DNA of 64,000 nucleotides from Nostoc sp. UHCC 0870 (lineage in GTDB: Bacteria > Cyanobacteriota > Cyanobacteriia > Cyanobacteriales > Nostocaceae): positions 1,426,001-1,490,000 of the forward strand of contig NZ_CP091913.1 in the NCBI RefSeq assembly GCF_022063185.1, given 5' to 3'. Position 1 is the stretch's first letter, and the number at the start of each line of letters is the position of its first letter. Shown piece after piece: positions 52,481-59,526 of the stretch. The notes beneath the pieces are model-generated. The model was given only the letters and a program-made list of their open reading frames with translations. It had not been told where the DNA came from and did not search any database. The position numbers were made by a program, and so were the translations under genes.

Positions 52481-54049
52481 ATGAATAAATCTTATATTAT
52501 TTCCAATTTAAGAGCCCCAGAAGTAACTAAGTTATACCTGGACAAATTACTAAAAGATTATACTAAAGAAGACTATCAATTCTTTGCTCATATATATAAC
52601 TCTACTTTAATCTCCTACCTTAAAAAAGAAAGTGGTTGGGTTCCTATAAGTTCCACTTTAATTAGAAAGAAGTGGGGTAAGAAAGGAGTACAGTTTCAAA
52701 AAATGGTAGAGGATGAAATCTTAGAAATTAAGTTAATAGATACAATTGAAATAGCTGATGGAATATTTCTAGACCAATTTTATTCTAAAAAAGATGGGTT
52801 ATCTAGGTGCTTTAGAGTACCCCTAGAGGTATTGGATAACATAGACTATCATTCTCCTAAGACAGTTCAAGATTTTGCTAAATGTAATTACTATGATTTA
52901 ATGTCTGGCAAAAAAATGAACAAAGTAATTAGATATCGTAAGAATGATGATAGTAATCACCCATTTCCTGATTTAATTTTAAAAGCTATGGAAATTATAT
53001 CAACCTGTACAGTTAATATAAAAGCACTACAAGACCATATAGATTTGTTGAGTCTGAGAGCTGATTCAATGTGGGGAGAAGATAAGAATAAAGAAAAAAA
53101 TAGGAGGGCTTTAATAGTAGATAGATCATGCTTTAATCATATCATGGCAAATATTGTTGAAGTAGATGGGGACTTTGTAAACTATAAGGTTTGTTATAAA
53201 GATCCACAGATGAGTGGAAGATTAACTGAGAGAGGTAGCGGGATGCAATCACCTTCAAGAGAGATGAAAAAAGTAGGGTTCTCTGGAATTCCCAATCTAA
53301 AAAACTATGATTTGAAATCTAGCCAAGTTTACGGGTTAATTCAATGGTTTGAAAAAGCTAATATTGATACATCTTGGCTACATGAATACTTAAATCAAGA
53401 TAAATTGGTTTATGCAAATAAAGTTGGTATCAGCAAAGATAGATGGAAACAATGCTTCATGGCTTTAATTATGGCTGCTCATTTACAAAAGAAAGTTACT
53501 AAAAAGAACTTTGAAGGTAAGAAAGTTGTGAAAGAAGTCAAAGGAATAGAAGTAGAAAGTATAGAATATGTTGATGTAGCAATCATACGTGCCTTATGTG
53601 AGGAAGCTGAGGGTGATGCTGATAAAGCACTAGATTTCTATCTAAAGTTTTGTGAATTGGTTGCCCCTCTTAAAAAATCTATTGATGCTTGGCAGACTTG
53701 GTTAGTAGATGTTTACATCCCTGAAGCTTCAATCTATCCAGGGGGCAAGCAGCTTGTAGTAAACAAGACTGGTATGACTTTTGATCTTACTGATTATAGA
53801 AGTGATAAAGGGGATTGGATTAATTTAAATGCCTTGAAGAGAAAAATATCAGCGTTCTTCTTGCAGGGTACTGAAGCAGCCTATATTCATCACTTAACTA
53901 TAATTAGTGAACACTTTGGGTTTAAGGTAATTAGTAATCAACATGATGGGATTGTTACAATAGGTGAAATTCCCCAGGAAGCTATGGATATAGCTCAAAG
54001 GAATAGTGGTCTAAAATACGCCATTCTTGAAGAAAAAGATTTTGTTTAA
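52481..54049 (+). CDS. Divergent family-A-type polymerase, stand-alone
   Basis: A 522-residue protein whose second half shows the order of polymerase A motifs: SGRLTERGSGMQSPSREMKK (compare TGRLSS..NLQNIP), motif A YDLKSSQVYGL (compare DYSQIELR, Asp kept), a basic helix KDRWKQCFMALIMAA in the place of the O-helix, then FFLQGTEAAYIHH (compare QGTAADI) and motif C NQHDGIVTIG (compare VHDELV). The Glu after HD is Gly here, so it also recalls single-subunit RNA polymerases (HDS). No 3'-5' exonuclease domain is present; the N-terminal 200 residues are unrecognised. It may replicate the phage or transcribe it. A terminator-like hairpin and repeat C follow. Confidence 0.7.
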   Translation: MNKSYIISNLRAPEVTKLYLDKLLKDYTKEDYQFFAHIYNSTLISYLKKESGWVPISSTLIRKKWGKKGVQFQKMVEDEILEIKLIDTIEIADGIFLDQFYSKKDGLSRCFRVPLEVLDNIDYHSPKTVQDFAKCNYYDLMSGKKMNKVIRYRKNDDSNHPFPDLILKAMEIISTCTVNIKALQDHIDLLSLRADSMWGEDKNKEKNRRALIVDRSCFNHIMANIVEVDGDFVNYKVCYKDPQMSGRLTERGSGMQSPSREMKKVGFSGIPNLKNYDLKSSQVYGLIQWFEKANIDTSWLHEYLNQDKLVYANKVGISKDRWKQCFMALIMAAHLQKKVTKKNFEGKKVVKEVKGIEVESIEYVDVAIIRALCEEAEGDADKALDFYLKFCELVAPLKKSIDAWQTWLVDVYIPEASIYPGGKQLVVNKTGMTFDLTDYRSDKGDWINLNALKRKISAFFLQGTEAAYIHHLTIISEHFGFKVISNQHDGIVTIGEIPQEAMDIAQRNSGLKYAILEEKDFV

Positions 54050-54057
54050 TTTAATAA

Positions 54058-54159
54058 AGTTTACTTAAAAGCCCTACGGGCATAGGAGAGGAAGGATTAC
54101 TACAATCCCTCCTTTTTTTTAGTTTTCATCCGCTTAAGTAAGCTTAAATTAAGTAAACT
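54058..54159. repeat. Dispersed phage repeat, copy C, with terminator hairpin
   Basis: AGTTTACTTAA at 54058-54068 and TTAAGTAAACT at 54149-54159 form an 11-bp perfect inverted repeat. Between them lie GCCC-TAC-GGGC (54071-54081) and AGGAAGGATT-ACTACA-ATCCCTCCT followed by eight T (54088-54120), which also makes a plausible terminator for the polymerase gene. Block 1 of copies A and B is the same unit. The rest of 54160-54598 shows no gene or clear signal. Confidence 0.75.
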
Positions 54160-54598
54160 CGCAAACCTAGGGAAATGGAGGGACAGAGAAGGAGATATGG
54201 AGGGGAATTAGGAAATATAGGAGAGGAAATATACAAGATAGGATAAGTTGTCTATAGGTATCCTTACAAGCCTTACCCTGTATAGTTTACAGCCATTTTA
54301 CACACCTCGCACACATCAAGTAACCTGATGGTTGAAACCCCCAGATTTCAGTAAAAGATATATCAAAATAGCAGAACAGCTAATCTGCGGTGGATAGGGT
54401 TAATATAATATTTACAGGAAATTTGAATCCCTCCTTTTTTAAATCTCTTATTCCCCAAACTACTTGATTTTTATTTCATATTATTATCTTGCCCTTGAGT
54501 CTGCTAATAAGTTTATTAATATTCAGTGATGACACTATAGCCTCTTTGATTACCACTAATGTAGTATCAATGAATACCTAACATTATTAGAAAGAAGT

Positions 54599-54778
54599 AT
54601 GAAAGATTTGTCAGATAATATTTCTATGATCTTTTTTTATTTATGTATAATTGCCTTTATTTATCAAGGTGTACATTGGGTTAAAGATATAATTTTTCCA
54701 GAACCATACTGTTATACGCAAGGATATAGGATAAGTAGAATAAAAATAAAGTGTAGTGAGCTTAACTCCAATGAGTAA
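54599..54778 (+). CDS. Small membrane protein (59 residues)
   Basis: A short frame, ATG to TAA, encoding one membrane segment (ISMIFFYLCIIAFIYQGVHW) and a basic, two-Cys tail (PYCYTQGYRISRIKIKCSEL). AGAAAGAAG precedes the ATG. It lies in an otherwise gene-poor stretch of the early region, near two other small Cys-containing membrane or lipoprotein genes. Reality is supported by the hydrophobic helix and the start signal only. Confidence 0.5.
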   Translation: MKDLSDNISMIFFYLCIIAFIYQGVHWVKDIIFPEPYCYTQGYRISRIKIKCSELNSNE

Positions 54779-54894
54779 AATCGATTCAGGGAGTAAAGTA
54801 ATGGTTTACCCTATAGGTGTCTAAAATAGGTAATAAATAATGGCTGAATCCCTTGCTAGATAAAGATTACAGCCATTTAAAATTACTTCGTTTT

Positions 54895-55093
54895 CTAATC
54901 ACAAGGTTCCCATAAAGATGCTGTTAGGCTCACTGTTGTACAACTTAATCCTCTTTTTTCTGCACAACTTTTAGATATTTTTTTACCATACCCAGCACAA
55001 GTTGGTCCTACCCAGCAGCCTGATAAAACCCCAGATAAAGCTAAAAATATAAACAGAAATTTTAATGGGTTTTTTTAAATTATTAAATACCAT
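54895..55093 (-). pseudogene. Small Cys-rich lipoprotein with frameshift at A7
   Basis: TAAGGAGA stands at ideal distance before ATG 55093. The frame from this ATG runs MVFNNLKKP and then leaves the coding frame at a run of seven A (T7 at 55070-55076). If one A is removed, the product is a 65-residue lipoprotein: FLFIFLALSGVLSGC is a clear signal with lipobox LSGC, followed by a Cys-rich mature part (five more Cys) ending LWEPCD. So either a one-base insertion has broken the gene, or slippage at A7 restores the frame. Sequencing error is also possible. The role may be lysis (Rz1-like), exclusion or a surface modification. Confidence 0.6.
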
Positions 55094-55227
55094 AAAGTCT
55101 CCTTAGAAAGATACAGATGAGTGAAATTTAACATTTAGAATTAATACAAACATCAGTAAAATCCGAGGAATATAAATTAAGGGGTAAAGTGTAAAACGCC
55201 CCTCATTTAAATTGAAGGTGAGCCCTA

Positions 55228-55407
55228 CTAAACCCATAAGTAATAAAATACAGCCTTGAACAAAGCAGCTTGTTTAGAAGACCCTACCATACATGAATTG
55301 TATCTATATGAATGTTGAGGGTCTACACAACCTCTGAGTAAACTAACCATCAAGATAAACATAACAAGCATCCCTGACATCTGTTGCGGAGTAAAATCAT
55401 CACTCAT
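55228..55407 (-). CDS. Small lipoprotein/membrane protein (59 residues)
   Basis: ATG 55407 is preceded by AGGGGA at 7 bp. The product MSDDFTPQQMSGMLVMFILM continues VSLLRGC, which reads as a membrane helix ending in a lipobox-like LRGC, then a short Tyr/Ser-rich mature part with one more Cys. It stops at TAG 55228. It lies 135 bp in front of the frameshifted lipoprotein gene on the same strand, so the two may form one unit. Too short for family assignment. Confidence 0.6.
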   Translation of the reverse strand: MSDDFTPQQMSGMLVMFILMVSLLRGCVDPQHSYRYNSCMVGSSKQAALFKAVFYYLWV

Positions 55408-55480
55408 TTCAATTCCCCTATAATCTCAAAACTTCTCCTCCAAGTTAACTTTTTTATACCTAATTTATTAGAGAATAAAT

Positions 55481-55515
55481 ACTTAAAAACGTATGTATTT
55501 ATTGTAAAGCTTATA
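55481..55515. promoter_or_regulatory. A/T-rich inverted repeat, operator-like
   Basis: AATAAATAC and GTATTTATT are 9-bp perfect arms with a 12-base loop, upstream of the 59-residue lipoprotein gene. The remainder of 55408-55794 holds only this, a terminator and a family-1 motif. Confidence 0.35.
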
Positions 55516-55637
55516 CACTAAACTTAATCCTCCCCCACCCCAGGTTCCCCTTCATTCAAGAATCCCTGGCTAATGTAGATTTAGCAATCCCACCAATTTA
55601 AGCCACCTTTAAGAGCAGTATAGAATCTCTCCCTTAA

Positions 55638-55672
55638 CCTCTTTAGCAAACTATAGCTAAGGGGGTTTTTAG
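55638..55672 (+). terminator. Rho-independent terminator, plus strand
   Basis: CCTCTTTAGC and GCTAAGGGGG form a hairpin followed by TTTTTAG on the plus strand. No gene on that strand lies directly before it, so it may insulate the following promoter from upstream transcription. Confidence 0.6.
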
Positions 55673-55685
55673 TTTTAGCCCCCTA

Positions 55686-55707
55686 TTATTAATGCCCAGA
55701 TTTTACA
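55686..55707 (+). promoter_or_regulatory. Family-1 phage motif, plus strand
   Basis: TTATTAATGCCCAGATTTTA followed by CA, then ACTATACTTTTGCTATATTA. It lies 88 bp upstream of the 83-residue gene and is almost identical to the copy at 50549-50570. Confidence 0.6.
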
Positions 55708-55794
55708 ACTATACTTTTGCTATATTAACAATATGAATTAAGGGAAATAACCCCTGAATTCTAAATTAAATTAATTAAATTAAAGAGAGACATT

Positions 55795-56046
55795 ATGGAT
55801 TTTTTGAGTAAAATTACTAATCCCATTAAAGCTATTAAAGAAGCTAGACAACGTGATCTAAAAGAGAGGATAGAGCATCTTGAAAATATGGGGAAAATGT
55901 TTAAGGATATTGACGAGTCTGGTGTACTAAATGAACCTGGAGTAAACCAAGAAAATGTAAATGATGTATTAGTTGCAGAAGCAGAAAAATGGATGAAGGA
56001 GAACAATATAAAAGATATTAAAGGTAGACTGTTAAAAGATGATTAA
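55795..56046 (+). CDS. Hypothetical small phage protein
   Basis: An 83-residue, highly charged helical protein (PIKAIKEARQRDLKERIEHL, AEAEKWMKENNIKDIKGRLL). AAGAGAGA precedes its ATG. It is a single gene with its own family-1 promoter motif and terminator. Function unknown. Because it is arranged like a lysogenic single-gene unit, it could be a regulator, although no DNA-binding fold is visible. Confidence 0.6.
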   Translation: MDFLSKITNPIKAIKEARQRDLKERIEHLENMGKMFKDIDESGVLNEPGVNQENVNDVLVAEAEKWMKENNIKDIKGRLLKDD

Positions 56047-56072
56047 GAATTTAGTTTAATTTGTTTTCTATA

Positions 56073-56103
56073 ATTAGCCTCCTGAGAAATCAGGGGGCTT
56101 TAT
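56073..56103 (+). terminator. Rho-independent terminator
   Basis: GCCTCCTGA-GAAA-TCAGGGGGC followed by TTTATTAT, 27 bp after the 83-residue gene. Confidence 0.78.
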
Positions 56104-56128
56104 TATCGATTATCAATAATGATAAGCG

Positions 56129-56150
56129 TGACTATTGCCCACTTTTTACA
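56129..56150 (+). promoter_or_regulatory. Family-1 phage motif, plus strand
   Basis: TGACTATTGCCCACTTTTTA followed by CA and ACTACCCTTTTGCTATT; upstream of the Rha/KilAC gene. The GCCCACTTTT variant is shared with the copy upstream of the HTH gene at 48929. Confidence 0.55.
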
Positions 56151-56209
56151 ACTACCCTTTTGCTATTCTTTAAGTATAGAAAACCACATAAATAAATTTC
56201 TTAAAAATT

Positions 56210-56947
56210 ATGACAAACTTAACTATCAAGACCATTAATTCTACTTTAGTTGTTGATTCCAGACTTATTGCTGCTGAATTAGGTATCAATCATAAATCTT
56301 TTAAAGAAACGATTAGGACCTACCAAGTTGACTTTGAAGAGTTTGGTAATATTGCCGTTCATAGCGGCAGTATTATTGGACCAGGGAAACCTGAGACTTT
56401 TTACTATTTAAATGAAGCTCAAGCTAATTTATCCTTAACCTATTCTAATAACACTCCTATTGTTAGGCAGGCCAAAATTAAATTAATTAAAGCTTTTGAG
56501 GCAGCTAAAGAAGCACTTAAAACATTAAATTAACCTCAACTACCTACTACATATTTAGAAGCCTTAAAAGCTCTTGTGGGGGCAGAAGAAGAGAAGCAAC
56601 TATTATCTAAACAGGTATTAGAATTAGCTCCTAAAGCAGAGATTTTTGATATTATTGCTAATGATGATAATTTCCTCTCCTTAAGTGAGGCAGCTAAATT
56701 AATTAACTCCCCTGGATTAGGAAGAAATAAATTAATGGTTCTATTAAGAGATAAGGGTGTACTTCAAATGAGTAACCTACCCTATCAAAAATATGTTGAC
56801 CAAGGTTACTTTGTGGTAGTAGAAAAGGTAACTACTAATGTTGGTGTGCAATTAGTAACCAAGGTAACGCAAAAAGGAATTTCTTTCTTAATTAGACTTC
56901 TTCAAAAGGAAGGTTATACAGTTCCCTCTAAATCCCTAGCTGCATAA
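56210..56947 (+). pseudogene. Rha/KilAC antirepressor split by an in-frame TAA
   Basis: The first 107 codons (56210-56530) are a Rha-type N-terminal domain (RLIAAELGINHKSFKETIRT, FYYLNEAQANLSLTYSNNT). At 56531-56533 a TAA interrupts. The same frame continues without another stop: PQLPTTYLEALKALVGAEEE, then a KilAC-type domain (FLSLSEAAKLINSPGLGRNK, GYFVVVEKVTTNVG). In related proteins the two domains are one polypeptide, and the linker often reads QPQLP; here TAA stands where CAA would restore Gln. The simplest reading is a C-to-T nonsense change that splits an antirepressor of about 245 residues. Two separate proteins (GTG 56576 could restart the second) or readthrough are alternatives. Confidence 0.8.
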
Positions 56948-56956
56948 AAATAGACA

Positions 56957-56995
56957 AATAAAAAAGACCTCTGAAAACTCAGGGGTCTTTTTTAT
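56957..56995 (+). terminator. Rho-independent terminator between antirepressor and integrase
   Basis: AAAAAAGACCTCTGA-AAAC-TCAGGGGTCTTTTTT is a strong hairpin lying between two convergent genes, with T-runs for both strands. Confidence 0.88.
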
Positions 56996-57001
56996 GCTTA
57001 T

Positions 57002-58072
57002 TTACAGCTCAGGTAACTTTGGTTTCTTCACGCTACCTAAATAATGGTCAAGTAGAATTTTAGGATTATGCCCAGTAATTGAAGACACCTCAGCAACTGT
57101 TAAACCACTATCTACACAATGGCTAACAAAGGTATGTCTAGTATTGTAGAGAGGTCTGTGAGCTATCCCCAAAGCCTTCAGAGTGTTCCTCCAACAACGC
57201 TGGCTGAGATTATGGTCATCTATAGGTAAACCTGTAGGAGAAGGAAACAGTAACTCTTCCTGCCCTTTTTTGGGGCGTTCCTGTAGCATTCTGAGTACAG
57301 TATCATTAATAGGGACAATCCTATACTTACCAGTCTTTGTAGTCTTTCTTTCTCTCACACTAGAGCTACCCTTAGACCTGCCTAAAGATTCATAGATATG
57401 TAACTCTCCTTTCTCTAGGTCTACGTGCTTCCATTGCAGACCTATAGCTTCAGAGGTTCTTAACCCAGTATTAAATAGCAGACATATCAAATCATGGTAG
57501 TGAGAGTAATGTTGACTTTCTTGAAGGTAATTTAGTATCTGCTTAACTTCTGCCCTAGTAAAAGGTTTAGCTCGTGGAGTTTGAGCAACCTTAACTTCCA
57601 GTTCCCCAAACAGATCCCTCCTGACTGCTTGTAGGATAGCAAGATATCTTTTTCTACTAGATGCTTTCAAACCCCTAGTAGTTAGCCACTTCATGAAAGC
57701 TTGTGCATCCTTTGAATTAGTTATTTCCTTACCAAAAGATTTCAGTAAATTTATGAGAGCAGAATCCGCATCATTATAGGTTTCTTCCAAACGTTCTTCT
57801 AATAGAGAAACCAAAGGAGGAAACTTTGCAGTAGGTTTTGGACCACCATTACCTGAGTAGACAATTCCTTGCAACCATAGATTATATTTATTTAAAGTAT
57901 TGTCAAATTCACCTACTAGACAATCTTGGTATATTAATTTACCACAGTATTCCAGCCTAGCCCTTTCAACCTTATCATTCCACTTACCCCAGGTTAGGGA
58001 GTAATCTATCCCCTGATAAGTCCACCTGAGTAGACATCTAGAGCCATTCTTCCTGACCTTTAGTTCTCTCAT
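57002..58072 (-). CDS. int: Phage tyrosine integrase
   Basis: From ATG 58072 the protein has 356 residues; an upstream TTG at 58108 would place coding sequence over the arm-site repeat, so ATG is preferred. The catalytic domain shows LLFNTGLRTSEAIGLQW (Arg I), a Lys in the beta-hairpin region after KGSSSVRERKTTKTGKYR, NTRHTFVSH (His-x-x-Arg would be RPLYNTRHTF, with Arg II in NTRH), GHNPKILLDHYLG (His/Tyr nucleophile). The N-terminal 140 residues are the arm- and core-binding part. The gene sits next to attR and reads away from it. In the lysogen it is downstream of the displaced host tRNA promoter. Confidence 0.9.
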   Translation of the reverse strand: MRELKVRKNGSRCLLRWTYQGIDYSLTWGKWNDKVERARLEYCGKLIYQDCLVGEFDNTLNKYNLWLQGIVYSGNGGPKPTAKFPPLVSLLEERLEETYNDADSALINLLKSFGKEITNSKDAQAFMKWLTTRGLKASSRKRYLAILQAVRRDLFGELEVKVAQTPRAKPFTRAEVKQILNYLQESQHYSHYHDLICLLFNTGLRTSEAIGLQWKHVDLEKGELHIYESLGRSKGSSSVRERKTTKTGKYRIVPINDTVLRMLQERPKKGQEELLFPSPTGLPIDDHNLSQRCWRNTLKALGIAHRPLYNTRHTFVSHCVDSGLTVAEVSSITGHNPKILLDHYLGSVKKPKLPEL

Positions 58073-58076
58073 GCCC

Positions 58077-58110
58077 GTATGCAAGTTTATGCAAAAACAT
58101 GAAGACAACT
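58077..58110. other. Integrase arm-type site candidates, right
   Basis: GTATGCAAGTTTATGCAA (58077-58094) and AAGACAACT (58102-58110) are exact copies of the left arm blocks at 20223-20257, in the same orientation. They overlap the leader of the integrase gene, so integrase binding could also control its own expression. Confidence 0.65.
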
Positions 58111-58161
58111 ATTAAAAGTAGAACCAAAGAATCAGTGTTCTAGCCATTAAGGGGGCTACAG

Positions 58162-58205
58162 CCTTCAATGCCATTGAAGTGCTCTACCAACTGAGCTATA
58201 ACCCC
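58162..58205 (-). other. attR: 5' part of tRNA-Ala (44 bp)
   Basis: This copy of the core equals the tRNA 5' end through the anticodon stem and is cut off from the 3' half. On its right it keeps the original host promoter. Transcription would give a truncated tRNA 5' fragment continuing into the phage. Confidence 0.9.
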
Positions 58206-58221
58206 TTCTGTTGCGTTATAG

Positions 58222-58251
58222 ATTATCTCTTAATATTTAGTGTATTGTCAA
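58222..58251 (-). promoter_or_regulatory. Original tRNA-Ala promoter, now facing integrase
   Basis: On the minus strand TTGACA (58246-58251), an 18-bp spacer and GATAAT (58222-58227) make a near-consensus housekeeping promoter, 16 bp from the tRNA 5' end. In the present arrangement it reads through attR towards the integrase ATG 150 bp downstream. Confidence 0.65.
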
Positions 58252-58301
58252 GCGGTTTTGCAAATTAATTATTAACTTTAATATAGTGCGGTGTGAAGTA
58301 A

Positions 58302-58496
58302 TTAATAGTTCACTTGCAACAAATAGCTCATACAATGCCCCATGAGAAAATACACAACTAACATGGCGGCGGCGGCAAGGGCAACCAATGTACCTGCCAA
58401 CATGAGAGAAAATTCTTTATGCTCAACGGCCTTCTCCATTAGGTGTAGTGACCAAGCGACTAGAGCCACATCAAATAACAAAATAGGAATTAACAT
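58302..58496 (-). CDS. Small two-span membrane protein
   Basis: A 64-residue hydrophobic protein with two membrane segments, LIPILLFDVALVAWSLHLME and MLAGTLVALAAAAMLVVYFL, joined by a short charged loop EHKEFS. Such short proteins are conserved in cyanobacteria without assigned function, from memory. It sits alone between the attR site and hisF. Confidence 0.6.
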   Translation of the reverse strand: MLIPILLFDVALVAWSLHLMEKAVEHKEFSLMLAGTLVALAAAAMLVVYFLMGHCMSYLLQVNY

Positions 58497-58601
58497 ATTT
58501 CTTAATATTTTTTAACACTATGTGAAATAATCTTAACACTGTTTTGGGGAACTGTATTTAACTGGGGGTGATGTGACTCAATCTATATAATGGCTTTAGA
58601 A

Positions 58602-59375
58602 TTAAGCGTACAAACGTACTGGGACTTGGCGATCGCGCAAATAATTCTTAATTTCAGCGACACTTAACTGTCCGTAATGTAGAAGCGATGCCAATAAAGC
58701 AGCTTCCGCCTTACCTTCAGTGAGTGCAGTATGGATATGTTCACAATTACCAGCACCACCAGAAGCAACCACCGGGATTTGTACAGCCTCAGCAATTGCC
58801 CGTGTTAACTCAATGTCATAACCAGCTTGAGTACCATCAGCGTCCATACTTGTCACCAACAGTTCTCCTGCGCCGCGTTTTTCAACTTCTTTAGCCCAAA
58901 ATAGGGCATCTAAGCCAGTATTTTCTCTACCTCCACGCACATACACATCCCAGCCTGGATTATTGGGGTCAATTCTGCGCCTAGCATCAATAGCAATAAC
59001 TATGCACTGATTACCAAAGCGATCGCTAGCCCGATTGATCAAGTCTGGATCACGTACTGCCGCAGAGTTAATACTAACCTTGTCTGCCCCAGCCCGTAAC
59101 AAAGCTTTAACATTTTCTAAGGATTGGATACCGCCACCCACAGTTAAGGGAATAAAGACCTGTTCAGCAGTCCGGTGAACCACATCAAAAATAATATCTC
59201 TGTCTTCATGAGTAGCCGTAATATCTAGAAATACTAACTCATCTGCCCCAGCTTCGTTGTAAACCTTGGCCAGTTCTACCGGATCGCCTGCATCCTTGAG
59301 GTTGACAAAGTTAACTCCCTTAACAACCCGTCCCGCCTTGACATCTAAACAAGGTAAGATTCTTTTAGATAACAT
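58602..59375 (-). CDS. hisF: Imidazole glycerol phosphate synthase subunit HisF
   Basis: The cyclase subunit of IGP synthase, which uses ammonia from HisH to form imidazole glycerol phosphate and AICAR in histidine biosynthesis. The 257-residue TIM barrel shows [19 protein letters not shown] with the catalytic Asp11, [42 protein letters not shown] (second catalytic Asp) and [13 protein letters not shown]. Start ATG 59375 without ambiguity. hisH is not in the window. Confidence 0.95.
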   Translation of the reverse strand: MLSKRILPCLDVKAGRVVKGVNFVNLKDAGDPVELAKVYNEAGADELVFLDITATHEDRDIIFDVVHRTAEQVFIPLTVGGGIQSLENVKALLRAGADKVSINSAAVRDPDLINRASDRFGNQCIVIAIDARRRIDPNNPGWDVYVRGGRENTGLDALFWAKEVEKRGAGELLVTSMDADGTQAGYDIELTRAIAEAVQIPVVASGGAGNCEHIHTALTEGKAEAALLASLLHYGQLSVAEIKNYLRDRQVPVRLYA

Positions 59376-59526
59376 ATATTTTTTAGCTCCTGGGTAATTG
59401 TCCGGAATTTAAATTGTAAATTGAGGTGGGCATTTCCCGCCGAAAATCTTCGCAGGCGTGTCTATGTGCAGTGTTATGGCGGAGATTGCGCTCAAACAGA
59501 CCTAAACTGAAAGTTAAAGCTGAATT

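Larger units (their letters stand above)
20112..58205. mobile_element. Integrated contractile-tail prophage
   Basis: A 44-bp direct repeat (20112-20155 and 58162-58205) bounds about 38.05 kb carrying an integrase at the right end, packaging and capsid genes, a full contractile-tail set and a small regulatory/replication region. The DNA is visibly richer in A+T than the flanks, and I saw no HIP1 octamer inside it, although about twenty occur in the 26 kb of flanking host DNA. The structural module looks intact. Lesions are seen in the antirepressor and in a small lipoprotein gene. Confidence 0.93.

Noticed and set aside
52481..54049. Reverse transcriptase or diversity-generating retroelement
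   Set aside because: No YxDD motif; the motif order fits polymerase A. No template-repeat/variable-repeat pair was noticed near the fibre genes.
58302..58496. Phage gene next to attR
   Set aside because: It lies outside the 44-bp repeat, on the host side, and has host-like composition.
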